Positions 42,971 through 52,869 of a DNA stretch of 64,000 bases are shown piece after piece. The position numbers were made by a program, and so were the translations under genes. Location: contig NZ_VOPZ01000002.1 in the NCBI RefSeq assembly GCF_010470665.1, positions 417,988 to 481,987 on the forward strand. The letters run 5' to 3'. Numbering within the stretch: the stretch's first letter is position 1; each line of letters starts with the position of its first letter. The notes below the pieces were generated by a model. The model was not told the DNA's origin and did not search any database. It saw only the letters and a program-made list of their open reading frames with translations. Source of the DNA: Desulfovibrio sp. JC022. GTDB taxonomy: Bacteria > Desulfobacterota > Desulfovibrionia > Desulfovibrionales > Desulfovibrionaceae.

Positions 42971-44404
42971 CTACTCCGCAAAAAGTACACTGACCATATC
43001 CTCTTTCACATTCGTGACCAGTTCTTCAGGATCTTCCATACCCAGAGTATATCCGGCCACCCCGGCCCGGAGTTCCACAAGGTTCTGGTCTGTTTCAAAA
43101 GCCATCACGCTGAGAGCCTTAAAAGAACTGAGCAGGTTGTTAACCACAATCCGTGCCCCGGCTGCTGGGGTAGTCGGAAGAATCATAAAAAATGCCCCCG
43201 GCTCATCACTCATGAACAGGATATCAATTTCACGAATCTGGTTCTTAAGAATCATACTGAAAGCCATGAGAACTTCATCTCGCCCCTCATCAGAGGCATT
43301 GGAAAGCCCCGGAAATTCGAGCATAATCAAAGAAAGATCCAACTCGTAACGCCGTGCCCTGACAAATTCCTCACGCAGCCTGCGCAAGAAGTAATCAAAA
43401 GTGTAGGCGTCAGTAATCTCATCAGCGATGAGCTTATCCTTTGTCTCCGCAAAAACAGTAGCATTCTCGACACTGCTGCCGCACCAGTCAGCGACTAGTC
43501 CGGCCACACGCACAGAATCACTGGTAAATTTGAGAAAAGGCATCTTCTCTACGTTCAAAACCCCAACCACATGCTGATGGTTATCGGCCATGATAGGAGC
43601 GGAAATAACAAGCCCACCGGGCATACTCTCAGTACTGGCAATATCTCTGATGGAAACGGCTCTTTTCTGTGCAGCCGCAATACTCATTAAACTTTCACCC
43701 AACGGAACCGTTTCAGGTAGAAAGCCTTTGCCATGACGCAGGGCCGTATCGAGTTTGAATTCAGTTCCATCCAGCAGATAAATTGAACAATCCTCCACGT
43801 CCATAAACTCACGCAGGATTTCCAACACTGCCGGATAAATGCTGTCCATGCTCAAAGTTCGCAGCCCCTGTGCAGCCTCGTAAAGGGTCCCCAGTGTGCT
43901 TTCCTGCGAAAGAATTTTGCTGTCCAACTCCTGCTTGGCCTCGCTAAGGATGTCATACTTCACCTTGATCTTGTCAAAAGCATCATGAAAGGCATCCCTT
44001 TCTTCACATACTCCATTGTATTCCTTGATATGCGTCTGGCGAAGCTCTCCAAGCACAACCCCAGCCAGAAAGAAAAGAATCGGCTTACCCCACATGGCAA
44101 GGGTTTTGAAATCAAGAAGCTCAATATCCGGAATGGATAAACTGTTAAAAACAAGGAAAAACAAACCGGCCATAAGCCCGGAAAAAAGACCTCCGGCAAA
44201 ACCATAACGGGTAGAAGTAAGCAGCACCACTACCCAATATGGATGGGGGGAAACAGAGATGAAACCCGGATCATGACGAAAAAAAATAAGATTGACCGCA
44301 GTGATAGCGACCAGTCCAAGCAGGACTTCATAATATTTGGAAAGCTTGTATTTTCTTGCAGCTGCATTGACTTTAAGCATATTCACCGGCCTGAGCATTT
44401 TCAA
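42971..44404 (-). CDS. pelD: c-di-GMP receptor PelD
   Basis: A 477-residue inner-membrane protein. Four membrane segments lie within residues 23-120, then a coiled stretch, a GAF domain at about 170-320 and a degenerate GGDEF domain at about 325-477. The active motif GGDEF is replaced by DEPGA (400-404), but the RxxD I-site is kept as REID (391-394), five residues before it, the standard spacing. P. aeruginosa PelD binds c-di-GMP the same way (R367-D370). It should gate Pel synthesis by c-di-GMP. The frame begins at ATG 44404, 5 bases after the porin gene stop. Confidence 0.9.
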   Translation of the reverse strand: MKMLRPVNMLKVNAAARKYKLSKYYEVLLGLVAITAVNLIFFRHDPGFISVSPHPYWVVVLLTSTRYGFAGGLFSGLMAGLFFLVFNSLSIPDIELLDFKTLAMWGKPILFFLAGVVLGELRQTHIKEYNGVCEERDAFHDAFDKIKVKYDILSEAKQELDSKILSQESTLGTLYEAAQGLRTLSMDSIYPAVLEILREFMDVEDCSIYLLDGTEFKLDTALRHGKGFLPETVPLGESLMSIAAAQKRAVSIRDIASTESMPGGLVISAPIMADNHQHVVGVLNVEKMPFLKFTSDSVRVAGLVADWCGSSVENATVFAETKDKLIADEITDAYTFDYFLRRLREEFVRARRYELDLSLIMLEFPGLSNASDEGRDEVLMAFSMILKNQIREIDILFMSDEPGAFFMILPTTPAAGARIVVNNLLSSFKALSVMAFETDQNLVELRAGVAGYTLGMEDPEELVTNVKEDMVSVLFAE

Positions 44405-44409
44405 TCACA

Positions 44410-46290
44410 CTAGAAAACATAACCGATCCCCCCGCTGAGGAACTGAGTTTCCCCGCCTCCGGCAAGCCCGGAATCACTGCTGTATTCATAATCCAGACTG
44501 ATCTCGAATCTACCCAATCTCAAGGCCAACGAAGGGCCACCGAAATAACTGGGGCTGTTCTTAAACTCATCAAGCCTGATTCCACCTGCGGCCTGAAAAA
44601 CAATGGTATCGCAAATGGACTTGCTGAAACTTGCGCTCAAAGTATGGATACTCTCGTTCTCTACAACCTCAAACGGCTTGTAATTCTCATCATCATACTT
44701 GAAGAAAGAACGGTAGAATGAATAGGAAACAAAAAGATCCGGGTCAGCAAGAAGCCTGCGGGTCAGAATAATATTGTAAATTCCCTTGGCCCCATAGTTC
44801 TTCTCGGATTCAAGCTGGTACTCACGAAGCTGACCGTTTAAAAACAATCCCCAAACATCATCATAGAAACCGTCATAAGTCAGGGAAAGCTGACTGTAAC
44901 GCCCTTCATAGTTTGCAGCAGATGGTTCATCCAGCCACGGATTGTTGTAGTCGATCATGGCTGAAAATGTACCCGGATCATGAACCCGCCAGTCAAAACC
45001 GAGAGCACCGGATACTCCCGATGCAGTACCTTCGAAAGCACCTACGCCCACAATCCCGGTGAAAGTACGGGTGAAATCACGCTTTAAAAGTAATGCCGCC
45101 TGATTCACATCCTTGTTGATTCCCTCAACTCCGTCCTTCTCCGGTCGATAGATGCGGGTATTGGCGTAATAGAATTCACCTCTGGTCTGGTCGGTAAGTT
45201 GCATGGAAAAACGGCTGCCCAAAGAGGTGGTTATTGATTCATCTGATTGCAGATAGACACTGGGAGTAAGTACCAAACGAGGTCTGCGTTCCATAAGGAG
45301 GTTGGAAAGAGCCTGCCGCGCTTCATAATTATCCGGCTCGGCATCGACAAGTTCCGAAAAACTCTCAATGGCCCCCAGCCAGTCTCCTCCCTGCTGGTTA
45401 CTGTAGGCCTTGGCAGAAATGGAATCCGTATCACCGGGCCGCAACCGCAGCAGATAATCAAGGGTATCGATCTGTACGGAATAATCCCCGGCTAAAAGAC
45501 GCAATCGCGCTTCCTGCCGCAAAGCACGCGGGGAATGCGGATCAAGAGCAAGCCATCTACGCAGCAGGGATTCGGCCTTTTCAGCCTCATTATTATCGAT
45601 AAGTGCGCCGATGTATTCCTCGCGCAATTCCAGATCATCCGGGTAAGTTTTTAGCAGTCTGGCATAAAGCCTGATACCGTCTTCCACGTAACCCCGGCGG
45701 ATCATGATCCGGGCAAGGATAACATTCTGTTGCCGATGACCCGTGGCCCGCAACACATCACGCTGGTCCAGCTCGTAAAAAAGGGATTCCGGCGCACCGA
45801 CCAGCTTCTGATCAACTGCCGGAGATTTTTTTGCATCTAAAGTGGAAATCGGGACCGCAACCTTTGCAGCTTGAATCGCTCTTCTCGGCGGAACAGAACT
45901 CCTACGGGAATCCAAAGTTCGCTCTTCCAGCAAGGCAACAGGCATGGAGCGGACCAGATAATCAAGCCCGGTCCTCTTCTTGAAAAGACGTCCGGCAACT
46001 CGTGCCTGACTACGGGTGGGATAGTCTCCTATCTGGACCACACGCCATAGTTTGTCCTGTCTATCATAAAGATAAACCATGACCGGATTATATCCCTCGT
46101 CCTTCAGGTAGGACATGAAATTCCATGCAATATCAGGCTTACGGAAAGAACTGACCCTGACCGTCCAGATAAGTTCTCTCTCAGCCTCAACAGGCGCAAC
46201 AGCATTATCCGCCGCCAAGAGCGGGGTAACATGCATGACCGGCAGCAGTACCGTCATCAAAAGGAAAAACAAAACAAACGCTTTCTTCAA
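44410..46290 (-). CDS. pelB: Outer-membrane porin part of PelB, with SPOR-like domain
   Basis: A 626-residue protein with a signal peptide (about 1-27). An N-terminal SPOR-like stretch follows at about 45-120 (IWTVRVSSFRKPDIAWNFMSYLKDEGYNPVMVYLYDRQDKLWRVVQIGDYPTRSQARVAGRLF), then TPR units (about 190-330) and a C-terminal beta-barrel ending GGIGYVF. PelB in P. aeruginosa is one 1193-residue chain with TPRs and a barrel; here the barrel is a separate gene next to the TPR scaffold gene, 4 bases apart. A SPOR domain binds denuded peptidoglycan (known), so it may anchor the pore at the septum or wall. Gene symbol by function. Confidence 0.82.
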   Translation of the reverse strand: MKKAFVLFFLLMTVLLPVMHVTPLLAADNAVAPVEAERELIWTVRVSSFRKPDIAWNFMSYLKDEGYNPVMVYLYDRQDKLWRVVQIGDYPTRSQARVAGRLFKKRTGLDYLVRSMPVALLEERTLDSRRSSVPPRRAIQAAKVAVPISTLDAKKSPAVDQKLVGAPESLFYELDQRDVLRATGHRQQNVILARIMIRRGYVEDGIRLYARLLKTYPDDLELREEYIGALIDNNEAEKAESLLRRWLALDPHSPRALRQEARLRLLAGDYSVQIDTLDYLLRLRPGDTDSISAKAYSNQQGGDWLGAIESFSELVDAEPDNYEARQALSNLLMERRPRLVLTPSVYLQSDESITTSLGSRFSMQLTDQTRGEFYYANTRIYRPEKDGVEGINKDVNQAALLLKRDFTRTFTGIVGVGAFEGTASGVSGALGFDWRVHDPGTFSAMIDYNNPWLDEPSAANYEGRYSQLSLTYDGFYDDVWGLFLNGQLREYQLESEKNYGAKGIYNIILTRRLLADPDLFVSYSFYRSFFKYDDENYKPFEVVENESIHTLSASFSKSICDTIVFQAAGGIRLDEFKNSPSYFGGPSLALRLGRFEISLDYEYSSDSGLAGGGETQFLSGGIGYVF

Positions 46291-46294
46291 ATCA

Positions 46295-49123
46295 TTACCT
46301 GTTGATTTTATTTACGTCCTTACCCGCCACATTTTTCCGGCCTTCCCGGCGGATAATGCGCGCCGCCCGCTTGAATTCGCGGACGGCATTACCTTCCCGG
46401 CCCATGAGCCGGTAAATCTCACCCAATTGGTAACGCCCTTCGGCGTCGTTGGGAACAAGTTTTAAATATTTCCGCAACTTGCCAGCTGCACGCTTATACT
46501 GTTCCCGCTCACCAAGAATGATACCCAGCCCTTTTAACGCGGTATGGTTTTCCGGGTTGACCTTAAGCGCAGCCTCAAAGAGGTCATAGGCATCGGTCTG
46601 GAAATTGTTAAACAGGGCCTGCGCACCAAGCCGGGCCAGAAAAATTTCGTCCCTGTTGTACTCTTTTTTCAACCTTTTATAAACATCTGAAGCTTCACTT
46701 CCGCGCCCGGACATCTGCAAGGCAGAAGCCAGCAGAAAACCTTCAAACCGGGGCAATTTATTCAAACTGGCATAAGGTTCCAGAATCCGCAAAGCTGGTT
46801 CCGGTTCACGCGCATCAAGATAGGCCCTTGCCAGCTCCACCCGCTCGGATTCCGGCAACTTGCCCGCAGCTTGCAGCTCCTTGAAAAGCCTGATTTGATC
46901 CGCAATTTTCCCGGCAAAACCGTATACCCTTGCAAGGTCCAGTTTCAGCTCATAATCCTTCGGCTTAAGCACGATAGCCCGTTCATAGTAATCCGCGGAC
47001 TTAAAATACTCCCCGGCATCAGCCCAAGACTTGGCCGCCTGTCTGGCAAGCTCGAAATTACGCGGTGATTCATCGGAAATTTCACCATAAATCTTAGCAG
47101 CCACGGCTGGACGCCCGGTCCATTCAGCAAGCCTTGCCAGCGGTTCCCGTATTTCCTTGCGCTTGTAGCCTCGCTCATAAAGCTCATCATAAATGCGGTA
47201 GGCCTCTTCAGTCAGCCCGGCCTTGTCCGCAAAATCCGCCCACTTATGCAGAGTCTCAAGGTTCCTGCTTCCCTGCCCGGCAAAACGGGCTATAAGCAGC
47301 CCGGCCCTTTCATTATCCCCGGCCGCAGCCCAGACAGCAGCAGCCAGCAAGGCCACCTGCTCATCATCCGGACGGAGCCTGATGGCTGTTTCGGCTGCAT
47401 CGCGGAAAATAACCTTATCCCCGGTGTAGGATGCAATCTGGATGAGATTCATCACATACTCACGACTGCCCCCGGTCATGATCGCGGCCTTTTTATAGTA
47501 CGGGTAGCCGTCTTTGGGAGAATTAAGCCAGAGCATGATTTCCCCGGCCTGCGCGATTACTTTCACATCCTTGGGCGCAATCTTTTCAGCATACTTAGCG
47601 GCCTGATTTGCCAGCTTCAAATCTTGAGTGTCAGCTGCGGCAAGCAACATCTCAAGAATATCCTGCTGTTCCTGTTCCTTTTTCAGCAATTCCCGGTAAA
47701 TGCGGTAAGCCTTAAACGGATGGCCGGCATCACGCCAAGCAGCACCGGCAGTACGCATAAGGTTGATATCACCGGGATAAATTCTGAGAGCCAATTCAAC
47801 GGTATCAGCCAGCAATTTTTTATCTGCGGTAGATGCTGCGGCATCAATAAGCTGCTGATAATCTTCCAGAGTCGCACCGGGACCATCCACCACTTTGCGC
47901 AAAGCATCATAAGCTTCACGCGGACGCTCAAGAGTCAGCAGCAACGCCCCGCGGGTTCGCAGGTAATCAGGCTCGGAAATATCTGCATCCTTAGTGTCTT
48001 CAACAGCCTCAGCCATGAGAAGTCTGTCCTCACTGAATAAGGCAGCCCGAAGCATATCATGGGCATAAATAAACCAGTTACCCAGCCTTTTAGCTAAATT
48101 GCGGAACAAGGATACAGCCTTACTGTATTCTCCGGTCTGCATATAAACATTACCCAGCTCCCGATGATGAGCGTCATTTTCAGGATCGATAACAACCAGC
48201 TGTTCCAGCACTTCCTTGGCTACATCATACCTGTCGGCACTACGGGCCAGCCATGCTGTTTCGGTCAGCAAGGGTACATTTTCCGGACTGATTTTGAGCA
48301 ATCTTTCCGCCAATTCCAAGGCTTGCCCATAGTTCCCTCCCCAGCCCAGAACCTTAACCAACTGCACCCTGCTCTTAATATCGAGCCCAGCTTTTTTATC
48401 CATACGTGCTGCATACTCGTAACCTTCTTTCAAGTTATCAACAGCAACGAAATATTCAAGGACGTAGGTAACATAGCGAAGAAAATCTACCTTACCCCTG
48501 AATTCTACTTCAGCCTTGAACCGCTCTCCTACAATAAAAATACGCTGGATCAAAAAATCAAGATACGGATCATCAATGTCCTTCGCATGTTCAGCACCCA
48601 GCCGTTCTATCTCATCATTAAGGACAAACATGAAATCACCGCTGAACGGCCTCTTACCCTGCAATTCATTAAGCTTAATTACGGCATCCACTTCCTGCGG
48701 AAGCATATTAAAGTAGCGGTAATACATGACCATCTGTTCCAGAGGCTTCATCTTTCCCGGCTCAATCCTTGATAGCTTCTCCCATGTATGCAATGCCTCG
48801 CGAGGCATGACATTCCACTCGTAAACCTGCACCAGCTTTCTAAGCTCAGGTATGCGCTGAGGCTTCTGCTTAAGAATCTCTTCCAGGCTGGCAATAGCCT
48901 TATCCGGCATCCCCCGCTTGAGATATACATCTGCTCCGAGGGTCAAAAGCCGCAAATCGTAAGGATCTTCTTCAAGGAGTTCACTAAGCAGGTCCGCTGC
49001 CTTGGAAATTTCACCGCTCTTCAGGTACAGGGGGACCATATCCCTCGGAAAAGGATATATAAGTACGGTCGTCCCGATTATGATGAGTACGAAAAGGAGT
49101 ACCCGCCAGAGCTTTATATTCAA
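46295..49123 (-). CDS. pelB: PelB TPR scaffold part
   Basis: A 942-residue protein with one N-terminal membrane anchor (LLFVLIIIGTTVLIYPF, about 8-25) and then many TPR units to the end (for example RLLTLGADVYLKRGMPDKAIASLEEIL, DAHHRELGNVYMQTGEYSKAVSLFRNL). It should span the periplasm and bind PelA, as the TPR part of PelB does. Start ATG 49123 overlaps the PelA deacetylase stop (ATGA). It lacks the barrel that the next gene supplies. A long gene of this kind with no internal stop or frameshift argues that the split is natural. Confidence 0.85.
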   Translation of the reverse strand: MNIKLWRVLLFVLIIIGTTVLIYPFPRDMVPLYLKSGEISKAADLLSELLEEDPYDLRLLTLGADVYLKRGMPDKAIASLEEILKQKPQRIPELRKLVQVYEWNVMPREALHTWEKLSRIEPGKMKPLEQMVMYYRYFNMLPQEVDAVIKLNELQGKRPFSGDFMFVLNDEIERLGAEHAKDIDDPYLDFLIQRIFIVGERFKAEVEFRGKVDFLRYVTYVLEYFVAVDNLKEGYEYAARMDKKAGLDIKSRVQLVKVLGWGGNYGQALELAERLLKISPENVPLLTETAWLARSADRYDVAKEVLEQLVVIDPENDAHHRELGNVYMQTGEYSKAVSLFRNLAKRLGNWFIYAHDMLRAALFSEDRLLMAEAVEDTKDADISEPDYLRTRGALLLTLERPREAYDALRKVVDGPGATLEDYQQLIDAAASTADKKLLADTVELALRIYPGDINLMRTAGAAWRDAGHPFKAYRIYRELLKKEQEQQDILEMLLAAADTQDLKLANQAAKYAEKIAPKDVKVIAQAGEIMLWLNSPKDGYPYYKKAAIMTGGSREYVMNLIQIASYTGDKVIFRDAAETAIRLRPDDEQVALLAAAVWAAAGDNERAGLLIARFAGQGSRNLETLHKWADFADKAGLTEEAYRIYDELYERGYKRKEIREPLARLAEWTGRPAVAAKIYGEISDESPRNFELARQAAKSWADAGEYFKSADYYERAIVLKPKDYELKLDLARVYGFAGKIADQIRLFKELQAAGKLPESERVELARAYLDAREPEPALRILEPYASLNKLPRFEGFLLASALQMSGRGSEASDVYKRLKKEYNRDEIFLARLGAQALFNNFQTDAYDLFEAALKVNPENHTALKGLGIILGEREQYKRAAGKLRKYLKLVPNDAEGRYQLGEIYRLMGREGNAVREFKRAARIIRREGRKNVAGKDVNKINR

Positions 49124-51204
49124 ATCAGATCAATCTCCATGAAACCTGTGGTCACACCGTTAACCTGCAATATTCCGTCACCGTTGCTGCTAAGTTCAAG
49201 TGGCGGTCCATCCTTACGGAGCACCTTGTATTTTCGACCCGGCGCAAGACCGCCCAGAGCAAAATTTCCCTTGCTGAAACATTCAAAATCAAAATGCACA
49301 CCCTTTGCTGTACGCTCAAAATTGCGCACCCAGCCGGACCCGTTCTTAAGATAGGCAAAGTTATCGTTAACCGTCATATCTGCACTCAAAACGATCTCCG
49401 CACGCGCAGTTCCGGGCCGCAGATGCACAAAAATGCCTTCAGGCTGGATGTCATACCCGAGTACATTTTTACATTTTGCAAGATCAGGAACCCGCTCCAT
49501 TCCATCCAAACGCACGGAAAGGCAATCCGCATAATCCCGAAAAACAAAACGATCCGTCCCAAGCTTACCCACTTTAGCAGCAAGGCAACCGTTGACCATT
49601 TTTATATAAGCGGAAGCAAAAACCCTTGCCGCATCCTGACTGAGTGCCCATTCGTAAACATCCTCAAGAGCTTTCAGGGATGCGAATTTCTCGCCGCTGT
49701 AGAAATGGTAATAGATGTCAATGGGCATGATTCGACGCGGTGAACCGGTCCGTTTCATGGTATTCACAATGTTACGAAATCCGAAAAAGGGCCCGGACCA
49801 AAGATTGGTCAGAATATTTTCGTTGGCCTGCCCGGTATAAATCTGGTTGTGTTTGCCCAAAGCGCGATAAAGTGGAGACACCCCGAAATAAGAATTACGA
49901 CGGGCATCAAAAACAGTATCTCCGCCATTCATGTTCAGGATTCCGGCCTTGTCAGCAATGGCTACCTGCTCTTCCGTAGGGTCGCACATGCCGGACCAGA
50001 AAAGAACTTTACAAGGCTTTTCCAACGGAGCCAGATTTTCAGAAATATAATCACATGAATCTACGATTTCATATTGGGCATCAAACTTATAACCTTTGAT
50101 TTCATACTGCCCGATGACAAAATCTTCCGCATATTCTTTTGACTCACGCACCTTGGCATTCCATGCGTAAGGATGGGTGTATGAATGAGATGAAGTCTCC
50201 ACATTCGACATCTCAAACATAGTCCGGGCAATTTCAATATTATCCACACTGCCCTTCACCGCCGGATTAATCTCACCGGCAATAACCGAAGCGGAATTGG
50301 GAAAGTCATAGCGTTCAAAAATGCGCTCCATGACGATTTCCCCGCAAACCTTCTGCTTATCTATCTCGGTATAGCCGGCAAAACCGTCCCCATCGATATG
50401 GGCAAAAGCAACCCGCTTACCGTTCAAGGTCGTTGGAGTCAGAGCGGGCACACCCTTTAAATCCAGACAAATCCTTAAAAACTCAAAAGGATTAAGATAC
50501 CATTGCTTCTGGTAATCTATCTCATCCTGCCAGCGCATATACCCATCCAAAGCAAAACCGCCGTGCGGTCCCACTCCGACTGCTGTAGCAGTAGAATCAG
50601 GCTTCCCCTTAAGGGCTACAGTCACCCATGACTCAACACCTTTATCTTGCGGAACAAATTGAACATACCTTTCTGGGAACAACGGCAACTTACGCTCAAA
50701 ATTCATATTCGCAGGATCAACAGACTCATATTTGAGACGGTACTGATCATGTGTTGCATTACCCTGATATGAAAAACCTAAATTCGAAAATACCTGCTTC
50801 AGCAGCTTCGGGTCAGCGGGAACAGTGTCCGGCCCGGCATAAGCCCCCAGAGAACCGGCTATTATAACTTTTTTGCCGGAATTCTGCTGCTTGATCAGCC
50901 ATGAAAGATAAACATCCGGCTTCTCAATTTTATCCTCGGAAAATGTGGTGAATACCGCCCCGTACTCGGACATTCTTTTATCTGAAGGCAGAGGTCGCAC
51001 CGCAACGTCCCGTACCTCATACAAAAAGCCGAGGTAATTGAGAGGAGCGGCGAAACCTTCCACAAAACTATTACCTCTTGCGGAACGCCCCTCTGCGCTA
51101 TTGTATAAAACCAACACCTTACGCTTTACCGGCTCAGCAAAAGCACAGGACAAGCTGAAAAGAACAATTAGAAGTGCGACAACAAGCCTATTCAGCTGAC
51201 GCAT
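49120..51204 (-). CDS. pelA: PelA deacetylase part
   Basis: A 694-residue secreted protein. It has its own signal peptide (RLVVALLIVLFSLSCAFA), a Rossmann-like region at about 25-230, and then the polysaccharide deacetylase core with the metal/catalytic motif AHIDGDGFAGYTE and the His pair in SSHSYTHPYAW, in the order of P. aeruginosa PelA (D528/D530, H600/H604). The C-terminal 250 residues look like a lectin-like sandwich. It would remove acetyl groups from Pel in the periplasm. ATG 51204 is chosen (GAGG 9 bases upstream); an in-frame ATG at 51219 is possible. It overlaps the hydrolase gene by about 17 bases. Confidence 0.87.
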   Translation of the reverse strand: MRQLNRLVVALLIVLFSLSCAFAEPVKRKVLVLYNSAEGRSARGNSFVEGFAAPLNYLGFLYEVRDVAVRPLPSDKRMSEYGAVFTTFSEDKIEKPDVYLSWLIKQQNSGKKVIIAGSLGAYAGPDTVPADPKLLKQVFSNLGFSYQGNATHDQYRLKYESVDPANMNFERKLPLFPERYVQFVPQDKGVESWVTVALKGKPDSTATAVGVGPHGGFALDGYMRWQDEIDYQKQWYLNPFEFLRICLDLKGVPALTPTTLNGKRVAFAHIDGDGFAGYTEIDKQKVCGEIVMERIFERYDFPNSASVIAGEINPAVKGSVDNIEIARTMFEMSNVETSSHSYTHPYAWNAKVRESKEYAEDFVIGQYEIKGYKFDAQYEIVDSCDYISENLAPLEKPCKVLFWSGMCDPTEEQVAIADKAGILNMNGGDTVFDARRNSYFGVSPLYRALGKHNQIYTGQANENILTNLWSGPFFGFRNIVNTMKRTGSPRRIMPIDIYYHFYSGEKFASLKALEDVYEWALSQDAARVFASAYIKMVNGCLAAKVGKLGTDRFVFRDYADCLSVRLDGMERVPDLAKCKNVLGYDIQPEGIFVHLRPGTARAEIVLSADMTVNDNFAYLKNGSGWVRNFERTAKGVHFDFECFSKGNFALGGLAPGRKYKVLRKDGPPLELSSNGDGILQVNGVTTGFMEIDLI

Positions 51205-52102
51205 GGATAAACACCTCATTTAATGCGGGAGTGCTGACATAAGGAACAAAGCCCAGCCTGCGTGAAAAATCGTAAGCTTTTTCAATTTCCTGCTTATCCT
51301 CGCCAGGCACGTAATCAAGGGTCAGGACCACCAGTTTCGGGTTGGCCTTGCGGGCGTCTTCCGCCTTGGCAATAAGAAAATCACGGTCGGTTTTGGAGAC
51401 ATCCGTGCGGATGGATGTAGCCAGATCCATGGAACTGCTAAGCCCCTCAATAAGCAAATAATTGATATACGGAGCAGTACGCCGAACTATTTCAAATCCC
51501 CGGTTCTGACAGAGCAGCAACTTGGGATACTTTTTCCTGATAGCCCGCACTAAATCCACGCAACTCCTCTCGGTACCCTTGTACCTGTCCGGGTCCCTAC
51601 GCTGCATATCAATGGGCGAATCCAAGGTATCAAAAAAAAGCCCGTCATATCCCGCTGATAATGCATCCGGGATAATACGGGTCAAAAGCAGCTCACTCCA
51701 CTGCGGGCGGCGCACATCCACCACCCATGAATCCCAATTTTCATTGTGACGCACAAGCAGATCCAGACGCTTGGCATCCTCATAATACGGACCGTTTCCA
51801 GCCACTTCTCCAAGGCTGACATAAGTCAGTACCTTTACCCCCTTTGCGCGCAAAGGAGCCGGGTCCTGACCGCCGGGAGCAGAAACCAGCAAATCGAAAC
51901 CGGACAGCTCCGCCGCCCGGTCCGCACTTCCGTAATAACAGACCCATGAATCGACACCATTACTTCCGCCAAAGGCGAACGTCCTGCCGAAAAGGGTAAA
52001 GGAGACCACAAGCAGCGCGACTATTGCGCAGAAACGGCTGACATTGCTGCCACCATTTCCGCAAGGGTTTCCTGCGCAATGCTGTTCAAAGATTCCGTAC
52101 AT
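51188..52102 (-). CDS. pelA: PelA hydrolase part (GH114/GH166-like)
   Basis: A 304-residue exported protein with a hydrophobic leader (about 28-45, FCAIVALLVVSFTLFGRTFAFG). The body is a TM1410/GH114-type TIM barrel (VDSWVCYYGSADRAAEL, KVLTYVSLGEV, DGLFFDTLDSP, LLLCQNRGFEIV, NYLLIEGLSS). The Glu in LLIEGL fits the PelA_h catalytic residue. It would trim or cut Pel (alpha-1,4 GalNAc-rich) in the periplasm. In Pseudomonas this is one domain of PelA; here it is a separate gene. The start is uncertain: ATG 52102 overlaps pelC by 82 bases, and a longer TTG-started frame exists. Confidence 0.8.
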   Translation of the reverse strand: MYGIFEQHCAGNPCGNGGSNVSRFCAIVALLVVSFTLFGRTFAFGGSNGVDSWVCYYGSADRAAELSGFDLLVSAPGGQDPAPLRAKGVKVLTYVSLGEVAGNGPYYEDAKRLDLLVRHNENWDSWVVDVRRPQWSELLLTRIIPDALSAGYDGLFFDTLDSPIDMQRRDPDRYKGTERSCVDLVRAIRKKYPKLLLCQNRGFEIVRRTAPYINYLLIEGLSSSMDLATSIRTDVSKTDRDFLIAKAEDARKANPKLVVLTLDYVPGEDKQEIEKAYDFSRRLGFVPYVSTPALNEVFIHASAE

Positions 52103-52581
52103 CCGAAAAAGCACCCCCCGCTCTTGGAAGAAGATGAAGCCCAAAGCACGTTACCTGAAGAAACATCAATCATACGCAAATTGATACCAACGGTCGGGCT
52201 CTGATTAACCCCGCGCTTGTACTGATATTCGGTAACAGAACCGTAGATAACGGTATCCACGCCGAGCTTGTTGCCCAGTTTCTGAGCCACCACATCTTCC
52301 ATCACAAATTCAAGATCATCCTCATCACCCTTGATACGCTCAAGCATATCGGTAGATTCCATGAGGTCAAACTTTGTAGAAGCATAAAGTTCAGTAGTCA
52401 GCAGGTCCCCGACCATACGTCCAGCATTAGGGGTATTGGTCAGGTTCACCAGCGGCAGAACAGCCGCATGACGCGCCTCACTGGCAACCCCGTTGGGTTG
52501 TACGTAATCTTTCATGTAAGTACCGGAACATCCGGCAAGAAAGAAAAGAAAAATAAAAGTAGTGAAAAAGTTTTTTTTCAC
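52021..52581 (-). CDS. pelC: PelC outer-membrane lipoprotein
   Basis: A 186-residue lipoprotein with lipobox LAGC near residue 18. It matches the CsgG-like PelC family (AAVLPLVNLTNTPNAGRMVGDLLTTELYASTKFDLMES, VDTVIYGSVTEYQY, INLRMIDVSSGNVLWASS). PelC forms a ring on the inner face of the outer membrane beneath the porin. It is the first gene of the pel operon and has AAGGAGG upstream. In P. aeruginosa the order is A-B-C-D; here pelC precedes pelA. Confidence 0.88.
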   Translation of the reverse strand: MKKNFFTTFIFLFFLAGCSGTYMKDYVQPNGVASEARHAAVLPLVNLTNTPNAGRMVGDLLTTELYASTKFDLMESTDMLERIKGDEDDLEFVMEDVVAQKLGNKLGVDTVIYGSVTEYQYKRGVNQSPTVGINLRMIDVSSGNVLWASSSSKSGGCFFGCTESLNSIAQETLAEMVAAMSAVSAQ

Positions 52582-52869
52582 AGCACCCTCCTTAATTTAT
52601 CGAAAAATTTAATTTTTAACCCAGCCTAAGTATACGGATTGAAAACTAAAACCACCCCTATCAAAAGACCGGAATTATAACCATACAGTAAGCTACTCAT
52701 TTATTTAGAACACTATAATCCTAATCCATGTCTATGCAAAGTATTATTTCTTTGTAACCTTCAAAAATTACATTATTTTTTACACTACCATTAAAAACAA
52801 CACGCTTTAATTTTACCTCCTCCCATGCTACTCTCACTAAATAAAAAAATTAACCGGGAAAAATAAATC
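52582..52869. other. Divergent promoter region of the pel operon and the GH114 lipoprotein gene
   Basis: About 290 AT-rich bases with no ORF. It must carry the promoters of both directions. I could not fix one with confidence and saw no palindrome long enough to be called an operator. Confidence 0.4.

Noticed and set aside
51188..51219. Frameshift splitting one pelA gene
   Set aside because: The deacetylase part has its own ribosome site and signal peptide, so two real genes are more likely than an error.
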